Origin: Alteromonas marina
Lineage (GTDB): Bacteria > Pseudomonadota > Gammaproteobacteria > Enterobacterales > Alteromonadaceae
NCBI RefSeq assembly: GCF_000808575.1
Contig: NZ_JWLW01000005.1
Location: forward strand, 45,110-109,109
Reading direction: 5' to 3'
Length of the DNA: 64,000 bases
A model generated the notes under the pieces. The model saw nothing but the letters and a program-made list of their open reading frames with translations, was not told the DNA's origin and did not search any database. Each line of letters opens with the position of its first letter. The stretch's first letter is position 1. The translations under genes and the position numbers were made by a program. This document shows positions 27,249 through 37,329 of the stretch, piece after piece.

Positions 27249-28916
27249 TTATTTAGACATACGCTTATATTTAAGGCGATGCGGTTCAACCACATCTTGT
27301 CCAAACTCTTGCTTCAACCAGCTTTCGTAGTCTGAGTAGTTGCCTTCGAAGAAGTTGATGTTACCTTCATCGCGGTAATCCATAATGTGTGTTGCTACAC
27401 GGTCTAGGAACCAACGGTCGTGCGAGATAACCATGGCACAGCCTGGGAACTCCAACAACGCGTTTTCCAAGGCGCGAAGTGTTTCTACGTCTAGGTCGTT
27501 GGTTGGCTCATCCAGTAGCAATACGTTACCGCCTGCCTTAAGCAGCTTCGCAAGGTGAACACGGTTACGCTCACCGCCTGACAAGTCTTTGATGAACTTC
27601 TGCTGGTCGGTGCCTTTAAAGTTAAAGCGGCTACAATAGGCGCGGCTGTTAATTTCAAAGTTGCCAATGCGAATAATGTCTTGCTCGTCAGAAATTTCTT
27701 TCCACACGGTGTTGTTTTCGTTCATGTGGTCGCGGAACTGTTCTACCGCAGCAATTTGAACGGTTTCACCTAAATCGATGGTGCCTGAATCAGGTTGTTC
27801 TGCACCGGTAAGCATTCTGAACAAGGTTGATTTACCCGCGCCGTTAGGGCCAATGATACCTACAATGGCACCCTTTGGTACTTTAAACGTTAAGTCGTCG
27901 ATAAGTACGCGATCGCCATACGACTTTTTAAGGTTGCTTACTTCAATAACCTTGTCACCTAAGCGTTCACCTGGTGGAATGAAAAGCTCATTGGTTTCAT
28001 TACGCTTTTGGTAATCGCTGGTAGATAGTTCTTCAAAGCGGGCCATACGAGCTTTACTTTTTGCATGACGACCTTTCGGGTTTGAGCGTACCCACTCAAG
28101 TTCCTGTTTCATGCTCTTCATACGCGCCGTTTCGGTACGCTCTTCTTGCTCAAGTCGATTTTCTTTCTGTTCCAACCATGAAGAGTAGTTACCTTCCCAT
28201 GGAATACCTTCACCACGGTCTAGTTCTAAAATCCAACCTGCAACGTTATCAAGGAAGTATCTATCGTGGGTAATAGCGACCACGGTGCCTTCATAATCGT
28301 GAAGGAAGCGCTCTAGCCATGCGACTGATTCTGCGTCTAGGTGGTTAGTGGGTTCGTCTAGAAGCAACATTTCAGGCTTCTCTAGAAGCAGACGACACAG
28401 CGCCACGCGACGGCGTTCACCACCTGATAGTTTGCTAACGTCCGCATCCCACGCTGGAAGGCGAAGTGCATCAGCGGCACGCTCTAAGGCATTTTCTAGG
28501 TTGTGACCGTCTTTGGCTTGAATAATGGCTTCAAGCTCACCTTGCTCTTTTGCAAGGGCGTCAAAATCAGCATCCGCTTCTGCATAGGCTGCGTACACTT
28601 CATCAAGGCGAGTCAATGCGTGTTTAACGTCAGCAACGGCTTCTTCGATATTGCCGCGAACATCTTTTGTTTCATCAAGCTGAGGCTCCTGAGGAAGGTA
28701 GCCCACTTTTAAGCCCGGTTGAGGGCGCGCTTCACCTTCAATATCGGTATCTACGCCAGCCATAATGCGAAGTAAGGTTGATTTACCTGCACCGTTTAGA
28801 CCTAGCACACCAATTTTGGCGCCTGGGAAAAAGCTAAGTGAGATATTTTTTAGAATGTGTCTATTAGGTGGGACGATTTTGCCCACGCGATGCATACTGT
28901 AAACGTATTGCGCCAT
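27249..28916 (-). CDS. ettA: Energy-dependent translational throttle protein EttA
   Basis: A 555-residue ABC-F ATPase that binds the ribosomal E site and gates elongation according to ATP/ADP ratio. It has two ATPase domains: Walker A GLNGAGKSTLLR near 39 and GPNGAGKSTLFR near 355, with signatures LSGGERRRVALCR and LSGGERNRVHLAK. The linker and arm insert between them include KQELEWVRSNPKGRHAKSKAR, characteristic of EttA. It has no transmembrane part, so it is not a transporter. Confidence 0.95.
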   Translation of the reverse strand: MAQYVYSMHRVGKIVPPNRHILKNISLSFFPGAKIGVLGLNGAGKSTLLRIMAGVDTDIEGEARPQPGLKVGYLPQEPQLDETKDVRGNIEEAVADVKHALTRLDEVYAAYAEADADFDALAKEQGELEAIIQAKDGHNLENALERAADALRLPAWDADVSKLSGGERRRVALCRLLLEKPEMLLLDEPTNHLDAESVAWLERFLHDYEGTVVAITHDRYFLDNVAGWILELDRGEGIPWEGNYSSWLEQKENRLEQEERTETARMKSMKQELEWVRSNPKGRHAKSKARMARFEELSTSDYQKRNETNELFIPPGERLGDKVIEVSNLKKSYGDRVLIDDLTFKVPKGAIVGIIGPNGAGKSTLFRMLTGAEQPDSGTIDLGETVQIAAVEQFRDHMNENNTVWKEISDEQDIIRIGNFEINSRAYCSRFNFKGTDQQKFIKDLSGGERNRVHLAKLLKAGGNVLLLDEPTNDLDVETLRALENALLEFPGCAMVISHDRWFLDRVATHIMDYRDEGNINFFEGNYSDYESWLKQEFGQDVVEPHRLKYKRMSK

Positions 28917-29207
28917 GCTCTATCCTCGCTGAAAAAGCGGTGAAAAATAATAAAGTCCTAATTGGGCGTATTCTACTCGTAACAGGGTAGTTTATGCCAG
29001 TTACTTACGCTTAGTGTATTTGTGCTTGGCGATATTTTAATCACTCATGCCAAAAAGATCGATTTATGCATCGGTTGGCGAGTTGATTTAAGGTAGACTT
29101 GTTTTTATAAGCATGAGTAAACATGGGCTTTAGGGTGAACTAGCAAACAGCAATAAAGAACCCAAAGCGATAGACTCAACACTATTCATATCTCTGAACA
29201 GGTAATT

Positions 29208-30239
29208 ATGATGACCGCTATGAGTAAACGCACATACAGTCTGGAAGAGCTTGCCAAACATGTAGGTGGGGAAGTGCAGGGCGATGGAAACATTACTATC
29301 TCTGCAGTAGGTACGTTATCCGGTGCAGCATCGCACCAAATTTCGTTTCTGACCAATCCTAAATACAAGCCGCAGTTAAAAGATACTCAGGCTGGTGCGG
29401 TAATTCTGCACAAAAACTTGAAAGATGATAGCCCAGTTCCAGCGCTGGTTGTGGCAAACCCTCATGCAGCGTTCGCCCTCATTGCTCAGTTGTTCGATAC
29501 TACCCCAGCGGTAGCGACAGGTATTGCTGAGTCAGCGGTAATTGCGCCATCTGCCCGCATCGGCAGTGATGTATCGCTAGGCCACAATGTAATCATTGAA
29601 GAGAACGTGGTTTTAGGCGATAGAGTTACTGTAGGCGCGAATACGGTTATTCGTAGAGGTACCCATATTGGTGAAGGCTGTACCATTCACCCGAACGTAA
29701 CTATCTATCATGACGTTGTGATCGGTAAGCGTGTGACAATTCATAGCCAAACAGTGATTGGCGCGGCAGGCTTTGGTTACGCTAACGATAAAGGCGTTTG
29801 GATCCCTATTCCACAAACTGGGTCAGTTCGCATTGGAGATGATAGTCAGATTGGCGCAAGCAGCAGCATAGACCGCGGCGCGATGGAAGATACGGTTTTA
29901 GGCACCAATGTTATTATCGATAACCAAGTACAAATTGGCCACAACTGTATTATTGGTGATCATTCATGCATTTGCGGCGCTACCGGTATTGCTGGTAGCT
30001 GTCATATCGGCAAGCACGTGATTATTGGTGGTGGAGTGGGCATTAATGGCCACATTAGCATTTGCGATAATGTTCAGGTGACTGGCTACACCATGATTGT
30101 ACAAGATATCACTGAACCGGGCGTTTATTCTTCTGGCCAGCCAGCACAAACCAACCGTGACTGGCGCAAAAATACGGTTCGCCTTGCCAAAATTGGTAGT
30201 TTATTTGACCGTGTTAAAGCCCTGGAAAAACAGGTCTGA
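29208..30239 (+). CDS. lpxD: UDP-3-O-acylglucosamine N-acyltransferase LpxD
   Basis: A 343-residue left-handed beta-helix acyltransferase, close to E. coli LpxD (341). The uridine-binding N-terminal domain (YSLEELAKHVGGEVQGDG) is followed by hexapeptide repeats, with the catalytic His in QIGHNCIIG and a second His in INGH. It adds the second 3-hydroxyacyl chain in lipid A synthesis. It is isolated here, whereas LpxD is usually in the bamA-skp-lpxD-fabZ-lpxA cluster, so it may be a second copy. It has its own terminator. Confidence 0.92.
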   Translation: MMTAMSKRTYSLEELAKHVGGEVQGDGNITISAVGTLSGAASHQISFLTNPKYKPQLKDTQAGAVILHKNLKDDSPVPALVVANPHAAFALIAQLFDTTPAVATGIAESAVIAPSARIGSDVSLGHNVIIEENVVLGDRVTVGANTVIRRGTHIGEGCTIHPNVTIYHDVVIGKRVTIHSQTVIGAAGFGYANDKGVWIPIPQTGSVRIGDDSQIGASSSIDRGAMEDTVLGTNVIIDNQVQIGHNCIIGDHSCICGATGIAGSCHIGKHVIIGGGVGINGHISICDNVQVTGYTMIVQDITEPGVYSSGQPAQTNRDWRKNTVRLAKIGSLFDRVKALEKQV

Positions 30240-30248
30240 TCTCGCGCT

Positions 30249-30276
30249 GGCGCAGGTATTTCGTTAAACCTGCGCC
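30249..30276 (+). terminator. Terminator after lpxD
   Basis: Arms GGCGCAGGT and ACCTGCGCC (9 bases, perfect), 10-base loop, then ATTTATATT. It starts 9 bases after the lpxD stop. Confidence 0.75.
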
Positions 30277-30393
30277 ATTTATATTAATTTGGTCATAAAG
30301 CGGTATACAAGCCCCCGAAAATGACTAGAATATGGCTCGAATTTGAGCAATCAGTGCGTAACGCCATATAAAAACCGCAGTTAAGGAGCCCCC

Positions 30394-31650
30394 ATGTTTT
30401 CTCGCGAAATGAATATAGCTGACTTCGATCCTGAATTAGCCGATGCAATGTCTAAAGAGGTTGAGCGTCAAGAACATCACATAGAGCTAATTGCCTCTGA
30501 GAACTACTGTAGCCCACGTGTAATGGAAGCACAGGGATCGCAGCTTACTAATAAGTATGCTGAAGGTTACCCAGGCAAGCGTTACTACGGTGGTTGTGAG
30601 CACGTAGACGTCGTTGAACAACTTGCTATTGACCGTGCAAAAGCACTTTTTGGTGCAGACTACGCGAACGTTCAACCGCACGCTGGTTCACAAGCTAACT
30701 CTGCCGTATTCATGGCATTACTTGACGCAGGCGATACGGTGTTGGGAATGAGCCTTTCTGAAGGTGGTCACCTAACTCACGGTTCACACGTAAACTTCTC
30801 TGGTAAAACCTATAACGCTGTACAGTATGGTTTGAACAAAGAAACCGGCGAAATCGATTACGCGCAGGTTGAAGCGCTTGCTAAAGAGCACAAGCCGAAA
30901 ATGATTATCGGTGGTTTCTCTGCGTATTCTGGCATTGTCGATTGGGCGAAATTCCGCGAAATCGCTGATAGTGTTGGCGCATACTTACTTGTTGATATGG
31001 CGCACGTAGCTGGCTTAGTAGCCGCTGGCGTTTATCCAAACCCGCTACCTCACGCACATGTAGTAACTACGACGACACACAAAACCCTTGCGGGTCCGCG
31101 TAGTGGTCTAATCCTATCTTCATGTGGCGACGAAGCAATTTACAAAAAGCTTAACAGCTCAGTATTCCCAGGTAACCAAGGTGGTCCACTTTGTCATGTA
31201 ATCGCAGCTAAAGCGGTTGCTTTCAAAGAAGCACTACAGCCAGAATTTAAAGTGTATCAGCAGCAGGTTGTTGCAAACGCGAAAGCGATGGTTTCTGTAA
31301 TGCAAGAGCGCGGTTATAACATCGTTTCTGGCGGTACTGACAACCACTTGTTCCTTCTTGACCTTATCGACAAGGACATCACCGGTAAAGATGCAGACGC
31401 AGCACTAGGTGCCGCAAATATTACGGTAAACAAAAACTCAGTGCCAAATGACCCGCGTTCACCGTTTGTAACCAGCGGTCTTCGTATCGGTAGCCCAGCG
31501 ATCACTCGCCGTGGTTTCAAAGAAGAACAAGCTAAGCAAGTTGCAACATGGATTTGCGACATTCTAGATAACATGGGCGATGAGTCTGTTATCAAACGTG
31601 TTCAGGACGAAGTGGTTGCACTTTGCGCACAATTCCCTGTTTATAAATAA
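30394..31650 (+). CDS. glyA: Serine hydroxymethyltransferase
   Basis: A 418-residue pyridoxal-phosphate enzyme that converts serine and tetrahydrofolate to glycine and methylene-tetrahydrofolate. The catalytic Lys is in [16 protein letters not shown] near residue 229, and the N-terminal signature [24 protein letters not shown] is intact. AAGGAG precedes the ATG. Codon use looks strongly biased, as expected of a highly expressed gene. A single start is evident ([12 protein letters not shown], aligning with E. coli). Confidence 0.97.
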   Translation: MFSREMNIADFDPELADAMSKEVERQEHHIELIASENYCSPRVMEAQGSQLTNKYAEGYPGKRYYGGCEHVDVVEQLAIDRAKALFGADYANVQPHAGSQANSAVFMALLDAGDTVLGMSLSEGGHLTHGSHVNFSGKTYNAVQYGLNKETGEIDYAQVEALAKEHKPKMIIGGFSAYSGIVDWAKFREIADSVGAYLLVDMAHVAGLVAAGVYPNPLPHAHVVTTTTHKTLAGPRSGLILSSCGDEAIYKKLNSSVFPGNQGGPLCHVIAAKAVAFKEALQPEFKVYQQQVVANAKAMVSVMQERGYNIVSGGTDNHLFLLDLIDKDITGKDADAALGAANITVNKNSVPNDPRSPFVTSGLRIGSPAITRRGFKEEQAKQVATWICDILDNMGDESVIKRVQDEVVALCAQFPVYK

Positions 31651-31665
31651 ATAGGTTTGTGTTTT

Positions 31666-31733
31666 ATTGCGTACTTTGGTACTAATGCTGGACTAACTAG
31701 TCTAGGTTTAATTTAGATGCCTAAGTACGCAAT
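31666..31733. repeat. Spaced 11-base inverted repeat, glyA-nrdR gap
   Basis: ATTGCGTACTT (31666-31676) is repeated inverted as AAGTACGCAAT (31723-31733), separated by 46 bases. It fills most of the gap and ends 15 bases before the nrdR start. Confidence 0.7.
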
Positions 31734-31748
31734 ATTTAAGGATTATTC

Positions 31749-32198
31749 ATGTTTTGCCCGTTTTGTTCAGAACAAGAAACAAAAGTCATTGATTCTCGTT
31801 TGGTTGCAGAAGGGCAACAGGTGCGTAGACGCCGTGAATGTATGGTGTGTCACGAGCGCTTTACGACATTTGAAAGTGCCGAGCTCGTGATGCCTCGCGT
31901 TATTAAACGCGATGGTTCTCGTGAACCGTTTAACGAAGATAAACTTCGTGCAGGCTTGCAACGCGCACTCGAAAAGCGCCCTGTGAGCACAGAAAAAGTT
32001 GAACAATGTATCCTCTCACTTAAGTCACAGCTGCGCGCAACCGGTGAACGTGAGGTGAGCAGTGAATTGCTCGGCAACCTAATTATGAAAGCCCTCAAAG
32101 AACTCGATAAAGTTGCTTATGTCCGGTTCGCCTCCGTTTATCGCTCTTTCGAAGATATTCGTGAATTCGGAGAAGAGATTGCGCGATTAGGAGATTAA
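31749..32198 (+). CDS. nrdR: Transcriptional repressor NrdR
   Basis: A 149-residue regulator of ribonucleotide reductase genes. The N-terminal zinc ribbon is [13 protein letters not shown] ... [12 protein letters not shown] (3-45). An ATP-cone domain follows ([20 protein letters not shown]), which senses ATP and dATP. The length is standard. It precedes ribD, as in E. coli, with a 49-base gap and no terminator, so they may be co-transcribed. Confidence 0.97.
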   Translation: MFCPFCSEQETKVIDSRLVAEGQQVRRRRECMVCHERFTTFESAELVMPRVIKRDGSREPFNEDKLRAGLQRALEKRPVSTEKVEQCILSLKSQLRATGEREVSSELLGNLIMKALKELDKVAYVRFASVYRSFEDIREFGEEIARLGD

Positions 32199-32247
32199 GT
32201 CGGCGACCTCTCAAACATCAGGCACTAGGGCTACAACAGGAATCCAA

Positions 32248-33387
32248 GTGAACCACGATACGGTTAAAAACGATTATTTTTGGATGGCAAAAGCCATTCA
32301 GCTTGCCCAACAAGGGCGCTTTACCACTTCTCCTAACCCTCGCGTTGGCTGTGTAATTGTTGACGAAAACAATCAATTGCTCGGTCAGGGGTATCACATT
32401 CAAGCTGGCACCCCCCATGCCGAAGTACATGCATTAAGACAAGCATCTGACGCACGTCCGCAAGGCGCAAAGGGCGCGACGGCATACGTTACACTTGAAC
32501 CTTGTAGTCATTTTGGTCGCACACCGCCTTGCGCTGTTGCCTTGGTAGAAGCAAAGGTAGCGCGTGTTGTTATTGCTATGACCGACCCGAATCCAAACGT
32601 ATGCGGTAACGGTATTAGCATTCTGCAAGAAGCAGGCATCGAAGTGGTGAGCGAAGTGATGGCTGCTGAGGCCGCAGCGCTTAACCCCGGGTTTATTAAA
32701 CGCATGCTTACTGGTAAGCCCTTTGTTCGCGTGAAATTAGGCATTAGCCTAGATGGAAAAATAGCCCTTCAAAATGGGGTAAGTCAGTGGATTACTGGAG
32801 CAGAGGCAAGACGGGATGTGCAACAGTATCGTGCACAAAGTTGCGTGGTATTGACGGGTTCGGGTACGGTACAAGCTGATAATCCTAGCCTCTTAGTTCG
32901 TGAAAAAGAGGCTCAGTTTGAAAACTATCCACTAGATCATATCCGCCAGCCAGCCCGTGTGGTTGTAGATAGCAAAAGTAAGCTTAGTAGAGACTACACA
33001 CTTTTTAACGACGGCAATATTACGTTCACGGCGACGTCACAGGCTCACCCAGACACCGCTACTCAGCACTATCTCCAACTGGACGAAAAAGACGGTAAAC
33101 TCAATTTACATTCACTTATGTCAGCACTAGGCGATAAGCAATATAATGAAGTGTGGGTGGAAGCAGGCCCAGGCCTTGCCGGTGCATTATTGCAAGAAGG
33201 GCTGGTGGATGAACTTATTTGCTACCAAGCGCCTAAGCTTTTAGGTGATAAGGGAGTCAGTATGGTTAATTTACCCGCATTCACGTCGCTAAATGAATGT
33301 ATTTCGCTTTCGCTTATTGAAAATCGTCAAGTGGGTAACGATATTAAGCTTATCGTCCGTCCTGATGTTAGCAACACCCGTGGTTAA
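32248..33387 (+). CDS. ribD: Bifunctional riboflavin deaminase/reductase RibD
   Basis: A 379-residue enzyme for two steps of riboflavin synthesis. The N-terminal deaminase has the zinc motif HAEVHAL with EPCSHFGRTPPC. The C-terminal reductase spans about 150-370, with VRVKLGISLDGKIAL and WVEAGPGLAGALLQEGLVDEL. It starts with GTG, with AGGAA about 7 bases upstream. It is followed 20 bases later by ribE. Confidence 0.96.
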   Translation: MNHDTVKNDYFWMAKAIQLAQQGRFTTSPNPRVGCVIVDENNQLLGQGYHIQAGTPHAEVHALRQASDARPQGAKGATAYVTLEPCSHFGRTPPCAVALVEAKVARVVIAMTDPNPNVCGNGISILQEAGIEVVSEVMAAEAAALNPGFIKRMLTGKPFVRVKLGISLDGKIALQNGVSQWITGAEARRDVQQYRAQSCVVLTGSGTVQADNPSLLVREKEAQFENYPLDHIRQPARVVVDSKSKLSRDYTLFNDGNITFTATSQAHPDTATQHYLQLDEKDGKLNLHSLMSALGDKQYNEVWVEAGPGLAGALLQEGLVDELICYQAPKLLGDKGVSMVNLPAFTSLNECISLSLIENRQVGNDIKLIVRPDVSNTRG

Positions 33388-33407
33388 CGCGATTAAAGAG
33401 GAACTTT

Positions 33408-34070
33408 ATGTTTACTGGAATTATTCAAGCGCTAGGTACAATTAAGAAGCTTGATAACCATGGCAATGATATTCGACTTACCGTTTCATCGCCTACGCTT
33501 GATATGTCTGATGTCGCACTCGGCGACAGTATTGCGACCAATGGTGTTTGCTTAACAGTTACCGATATGGGCCCCGATTATTATTGTGCAGATGTGTCGG
33601 CAGAGACTATCAAATTAACGGGTTTTGCACATTACAGCGCAGGCTCAACGGTGAATCTTGAGAAAGCGATGCGTCCAAGCGACCGCTTAGGTGGTCATAT
33701 CGTTTCCGGTCACGTTGATGGTGTAGGCGAAGTTACACAAATTATTAAGCACTCAGACTACGTAGAGTTTTGGGTAAAAGCGCCAGAAGCCTTGGCTAAA
33801 TATATTGCGCATAAAGGTAGTATCACCGTTGATGGTATCAGCTTAACTGTTAACGAAGTTAATGGCGCAGAATTTATGCTTTGGATCATTCCTCATACGT
33901 TGCAAGAAACCATTATGGGAAGCTATAAAGTGGGCACAGCGGTAAACCTAGAGGTTGATGTTATTGCGCGCTATTTAGAGCGATTGATGTTGGGCGACAA
34001 AGCCGCCGAGCCAAAAAGCAAAGGCATTGACATGGCATTTCTTGCCGAGAACGGATTTTTAAGAAAATAA
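33408..34070 (+). CDS. ribE: Riboflavin synthase alpha chain
   Basis: A 220-residue enzyme that dismutates two lumazine molecules into riboflavin. Two homologous lumazine-binding halves begin [10 protein letters not shown] and [15 protein letters not shown]. The conserved SLTVNEVNG region is intact. AGAGGAA sits before the ATG. It lies between ribD and ribBX in a clear operon. The symbol is sometimes given as ribC. Confidence 0.96.
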   Translation: MFTGIIQALGTIKKLDNHGNDIRLTVSSPTLDMSDVALGDSIATNGVCLTVTDMGPDYYCADVSAETIKLTGFAHYSAGSTVNLEKAMRPSDRLGGHIVSGHVDGVGEVTQIIKHSDYVEFWVKAPEALAKYIAHKGSITVDGISLTVNEVNGAEFMLWIIPHTLQETIMGSYKVGTAVNLEVDVIARYLERLMLGDKAAEPKSKGIDMAFLAENGFLRK

Positions 34071-34090
34071 CCCTACAAGAAGCACACAAC

Positions 34091-35191
34091 ATGGCATTTA
34101 ACACTACACAAGAAATTATTGAAGACATTCGCCAAGGTAAAATGGTTATCTTGATGGATGACGAAGACAGGGAAAATGAAGGCGATTTGATAATGGCGGC
34201 TGAGCATGTGACGCCAGAAGCCATTAACTTTATGGTTACCCACGCTCGCGGTTTGGTGTGTTTACCGATGACCCAAGAGCGCTGTCGCACCTTGAATCTT
34301 CCGCTTATGGTGGATAAAAACGAAGCACAGTTCTCTACTAACTTCACTGTGTCTATTGAAGCGGCAACCGGCGTGACCACAGGTATCTCAGCGGCGGATC
34401 GCGCCACTACAATCAAAGCTGCTGTAGCGAAAGACGCGAAAGCGACAGACATTGTGCAGCCCGGGCATATTTTTCCGCTAATTGCTAAAGACGGTGGCGT
34501 GTTAAACCGCGCAGGTCACACTGAAGCTGGTGTAGATTTACCGCGTTTGGCAGGGTTAGAACCTGCTGGGGTTATTGTAGAAATCCTCAATGAAGACGGC
34601 ACTATGGCCCGCCGCCCTGAGCTAGAAAAGTTTGCGGCAAAACATAACCTTAAAATCGGCACTATTGCTGATTTAATTGAATATCGCAATCTCAACGAAA
34701 CCACCATTCAGAAAGTTGCTCAATGCAGCATGCCAACCGAGTATGGTGAATTCGAGCTGCACACGTTTAAGGACAGCATCGACAATCAGCTTCATTTCGC
34801 CCTTAAAAAAGGCGAGATTAAAGAAGACGAGCCGACACTTGTGCGTGTGCACCTTCACAATACCTTTAGTGATCTTCTTGGCTCTACCCGCGGTATTCAT
34901 CGCTCTATGACGCTAGCAGATGGCATGCGCAAAATTTCAGAAGAGGGTGGCGTATTGGTGCTGTTAGGTAAAGAAGAGCATATAGAAAGTCAGGTACGCC
35001 GCTTTGCCGCAGAAGACCGAGGCGAGCGCCCAGCTGGCGCTGACTGGCAGGGGTCATCGCGCACTATTGGTGTAGGCAGTCAAATTCTAGCATCAATGGG
35101 CGTACACAAAATGCGTCTTCTTAGTAAGCCAATTAAATATCACGCACTTTCAGGTTACGGCCTTGAAGTCGTAGAGTACGTGCACGACTAG
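34091..35191 (+). CDS. ribBX: 3,4-dihydroxybutanone-4-phosphate synthase with degenerate RibA domain (RibBX)
   Basis: A 366-residue fusion. The RibB half (1 to about 200) has the active-site loop [21 protein letters not shown] and [14 protein letters not shown], so it should make the four-carbon riboflavin precursor from ribulose 5-phosphate. The C-terminal half resembles GTP cyclohydrolase II but reads [16 protein letters not shown] where active enzymes carry three zinc-binding cysteines. It is therefore probably inactive as a cyclohydrolase, as described for RibBX proteins, and a separate ribA should exist elsewhere. Confidence 0.88.
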   Translation: MAFNTTQEIIEDIRQGKMVILMDDEDRENEGDLIMAAEHVTPEAINFMVTHARGLVCLPMTQERCRTLNLPLMVDKNEAQFSTNFTVSIEAATGVTTGISAADRATTIKAAVAKDAKATDIVQPGHIFPLIAKDGGVLNRAGHTEAGVDLPRLAGLEPAGVIVEILNEDGTMARRPELEKFAAKHNLKIGTIADLIEYRNLNETTIQKVAQCSMPTEYGEFELHTFKDSIDNQLHFALKKGEIKEDEPTLVRVHLHNTFSDLLGSTRGIHRSMTLADGMRKISEEGGVLVLLGKEEHIESQVRRFAAEDRGERPAGADWQGSSRTIGVGSQILASMGVHKMRLLSKPIKYHALSGYGLEVVEYVHD

Positions 35192-35326
35192 TACTTAGCA
35201 GTAGGGCGTAACTAAAGTGGAGAGGGTTTGCGACGAGCACTCCCTTCTCACAGTGAGTCAGGCTAACGTACCCATTTACGAATAGTTGAAGTTAAAGAAA
35301 CAATCGATTTAGTTTGGGCGCAGTTG

Positions 35327-35335
35327 TGGTATACT
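35327..35335 (+). promoter_or_regulatory. Extended -10 element before ribH
   Basis: TGGTATACT matches TGnTATAnT, 31 bases before the ribH ATG at 35366. An upstream in-frame ATG (35324) lies before it, which supports the later start. It may supply extra transcription of ribH-nusB-thiL. Confidence 0.5.
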
Positions 35336-35365
35336 TCGCGCCGTTTTTTCTCGAGGAATGAATCC

Positions 35366-35839
35366 ATGCAGGTAATTGAAGGTAATATCAGAGCAACCGG
35401 TAAGAAGTTTGCTATCGTTGTATCACGCTTTAATAGCTTTGTTGTTGAAAGCTTACTAGAAGGTGCATTAGACACACTAGAGCGTCACGGTGAAGTGAGT
35501 GATGACGATATCACGTTAGTACGTGTACCTGGTGCTTACGAGTTACCTGTAGTAGCTAAGAAATTAGCTGAGAAAAAGTCATTTGACGCCATCATCGCAC
35601 TAGGTGCGGTTATTCGTGGTGGTACACCACACTTTGATTTTGTAGCAGGCGAGTGTAACAAAGGTCTTGCGCAAGTCTCACTTGAATACGGTGTCCCTGT
35701 ATCATTTGGCGTTATTACAACAGATTCAATTGAACAAGCAATCGAACGTTCAGGAACCAAAGCGGGCAACAAAGGTGCGGAAGCTGCACTTGGCGCGTTG
35801 GAAATGGTTAACGTAATCGATGCTGTTGAAAAGCTTTAA
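35366..35839 (+). CDS. ribH: 6,7-dimethyl-8-ribityllumazine synthase
   Basis: A 157-residue enzyme (E. coli 156) that makes lumazine, the substrate of RibE. Key motifs are [23 protein letters not shown] and [13 protein letters not shown]. The ATG at 35366 is chosen because AGGA lies 8 bases upstream and the length then matches the family. It is followed 12 bases later by nusB. Confidence 0.96.
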   Translation: MQVIEGNIRATGKKFAIVVSRFNSFVVESLLEGALDTLERHGEVSDDDITLVRVPGAYELPVVAKKLAEKKSFDAIIALGAVIRGGTPHFDFVAGECNKGLAQVSLEYGVPVSFGVITTDSIEQAIERSGTKAGNKGAEAALGALEMVNVIDAVEKL

Positions 35840-35851
35840 GGTAAACATTAA

Positions 35852-36274
35852 GTGAAAGTTTCAGCTCGTCGTAAAGCCCGTGAACTCGCCCTGCAAGGCG
35901 TGTATTCATGGCAAATGAGTCACAACGATATTCAGCAGGTTGAACTGGCGCTAGCAACCAGTAACGACATGCAAAAGGTAGATATGGCTTATTTTCAAGC
36001 CTTGCTTCGCGGTGTTGCACACAACGCAAGCAACCTTGATGCAACCATTAAACCTTACCTTGGCCGTTTGCCTGAAGAGTTAGACGCTATTGAAAAAGCA
36101 ATCTTGCGCATTGCGACGCTGGAACTGACCGAGCGCATTGACGTACCTTACCGCGTAATTATTAATGAGGCGATTGAGCTAGCTAAAGCATTTGGTGCTG
36201 AAGAAAGTCACAAGTTCATTAATGGTGCACTGGATAAAGCAGTGCGCACATTGCGCAAAGACGAGCGCGACTAA
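35852..36274 (+). CDS. nusB: Transcription antitermination factor NusB
   Basis: A 140-residue protein starting with GTG. It binds boxA RNA with NusE (S10) to make rRNA transcription resistant to termination. Conserved blocks are RRKARELALQGVYSWQ, IEKAILRIATLEL and IINEAIELAKAFGAEESHKFINGALDK. The order ribH-nusB-thiL-pgpA is the common gammaproteobacterial one. Its target boxA is present at the right end of the window (63971). Confidence 0.96.
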   Translation: MKVSARRKARELALQGVYSWQMSHNDIQQVELALATSNDMQKVDMAYFQALLRGVAHNASNLDATIKPYLGRLPEELDAIEKAILRIATLELTERIDVPYRVIINEAIELAKAFGAEESHKFINGALDKAVRTLRKDERD

Positions 36275-36323
36275 CCTTACCGTGGCGGCATGGATTGCCG
36301 CTAAAAGGGTTTAAAAAATTACC

Positions 36324-37289
36324 GTGAAAGAATTTGATCTTATCGGCCGTTACTTTTCAAATAATGGCCACAAACGCAAAGACGTTGTTATTGGTATTGG
36401 TGATGACTGTGCTGTAACAACGGTTCCTGAAAACCAACAACTTGCCGTTACCACAGATACCCTGGTTGCAGGTGTACATTTCTTAAAAGGCGCACCAGCT
36501 AAGTCTGTGGCATATAAAACAGTTGCCGTTAACTTAAGCGACCTTGCCGCGATGGGCGCAGAGCCTGCGTGGATTAGCTTATCTCTATCGCTACCGGAAG
36601 TAGACGAAGCTTGGCTAGATGACTTTGTTTCGGGACTTTACGAGCTAACTCAGTACTATTCTGTGCAGCTTATTGGTGGTGATACGGTTAAAGGCCCAAT
36701 GGCATTTACTATTACTGCTCAAGGCTTCATTCCGCCTGGTTCTGAGTTAACGCGCAGCGGTGCTAAGCCGGGTGACTGGCTTTATGTCACCGGGACGCTT
36801 GGTGACGCAGGTGCTGGTTTAGACATCCTGCAAAATAAGCTGAGTGTAAGTGGTGAAGCGAAAGACGTGTTGGTCAACCGTCATTATTTCCCAACCCCTC
36901 GTGTTGCGGTGGGCACAGCTATCCGACGTATTGCAACGTCGTGTATTGATATCTCTGATGGATTGCTTTCAGATTTGGGGCACATCTTAAAAGCGTCTAA
37001 TTGCGGTGCAAATGTTCATGTAGATCGTTTACCGTTATCGCGTGCGCTAACAAGTGCAGTTACACCAGAACAAGCTATCGAATACGCGTTGTCGGCCGGT
37101 GATGACTATGAACTTATTTTTACCGTAAGTGAAGAGCAGCGCGGAAGCTTAGAAACCTCATTGGCAAGCACAAATGTGAAGGCCACATGTATCGGACAAT
37201 TAACCGGTCATAACGGCACGCTTTCATTACTTAAGGACAATGAAAAGTTCACTCCCATTAACCTGTCTGGTTACGAGCACGCCTTTTAA
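36324..37289 (+). CDS. thiL: Thiamine-monophosphate kinase
   Basis: A 321-residue ATP enzyme of the PurM/ThiL family that makes thiamine diphosphate. Motifs: GIGDDCAVT (about 28), NLSDLAAMGAEPAW (near 73), DISDGLLSDLGHIL, and SAGDDYELIFTV near the C-terminus. It starts with GTG. A small hairpin (GCGGCA / TGCCGC) lies in the short nusB-thiL gap. The product is needed by Dxs, encoded nearby. Confidence 0.95.
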   Translation: MKEFDLIGRYFSNNGHKRKDVVIGIGDDCAVTTVPENQQLAVTTDTLVAGVHFLKGAPAKSVAYKTVAVNLSDLAAMGAEPAWISLSLSLPEVDEAWLDDFVSGLYELTQYYSVQLIGGDTVKGPMAFTITAQGFIPPGSELTRSGAKPGDWLYVTGTLGDAGAGLDILQNKLSVSGEAKDVLVNRHYFPTPRVAVGTAIRRIATSCIDISDGLLSDLGHILKASNCGANVHVDRLPLSRALTSAVTPEQAIEYALSAGDDYELIFTVSEEQRGSLETSLASTNVKATCIGQLTGHNGTLSLLKDNEKFTPINLSGYEHAF

Positions 37290-37329
37290 GCAACCACATA
37301 CTCTACAAAACCAATAAAAAGGAAGAAGC

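Noticed and set aside
33961..34452. Minus-strand open frame of 163 codons over ribE/ribBX
   Set aside because: Antisense to two operon genes, with no domain recognised.
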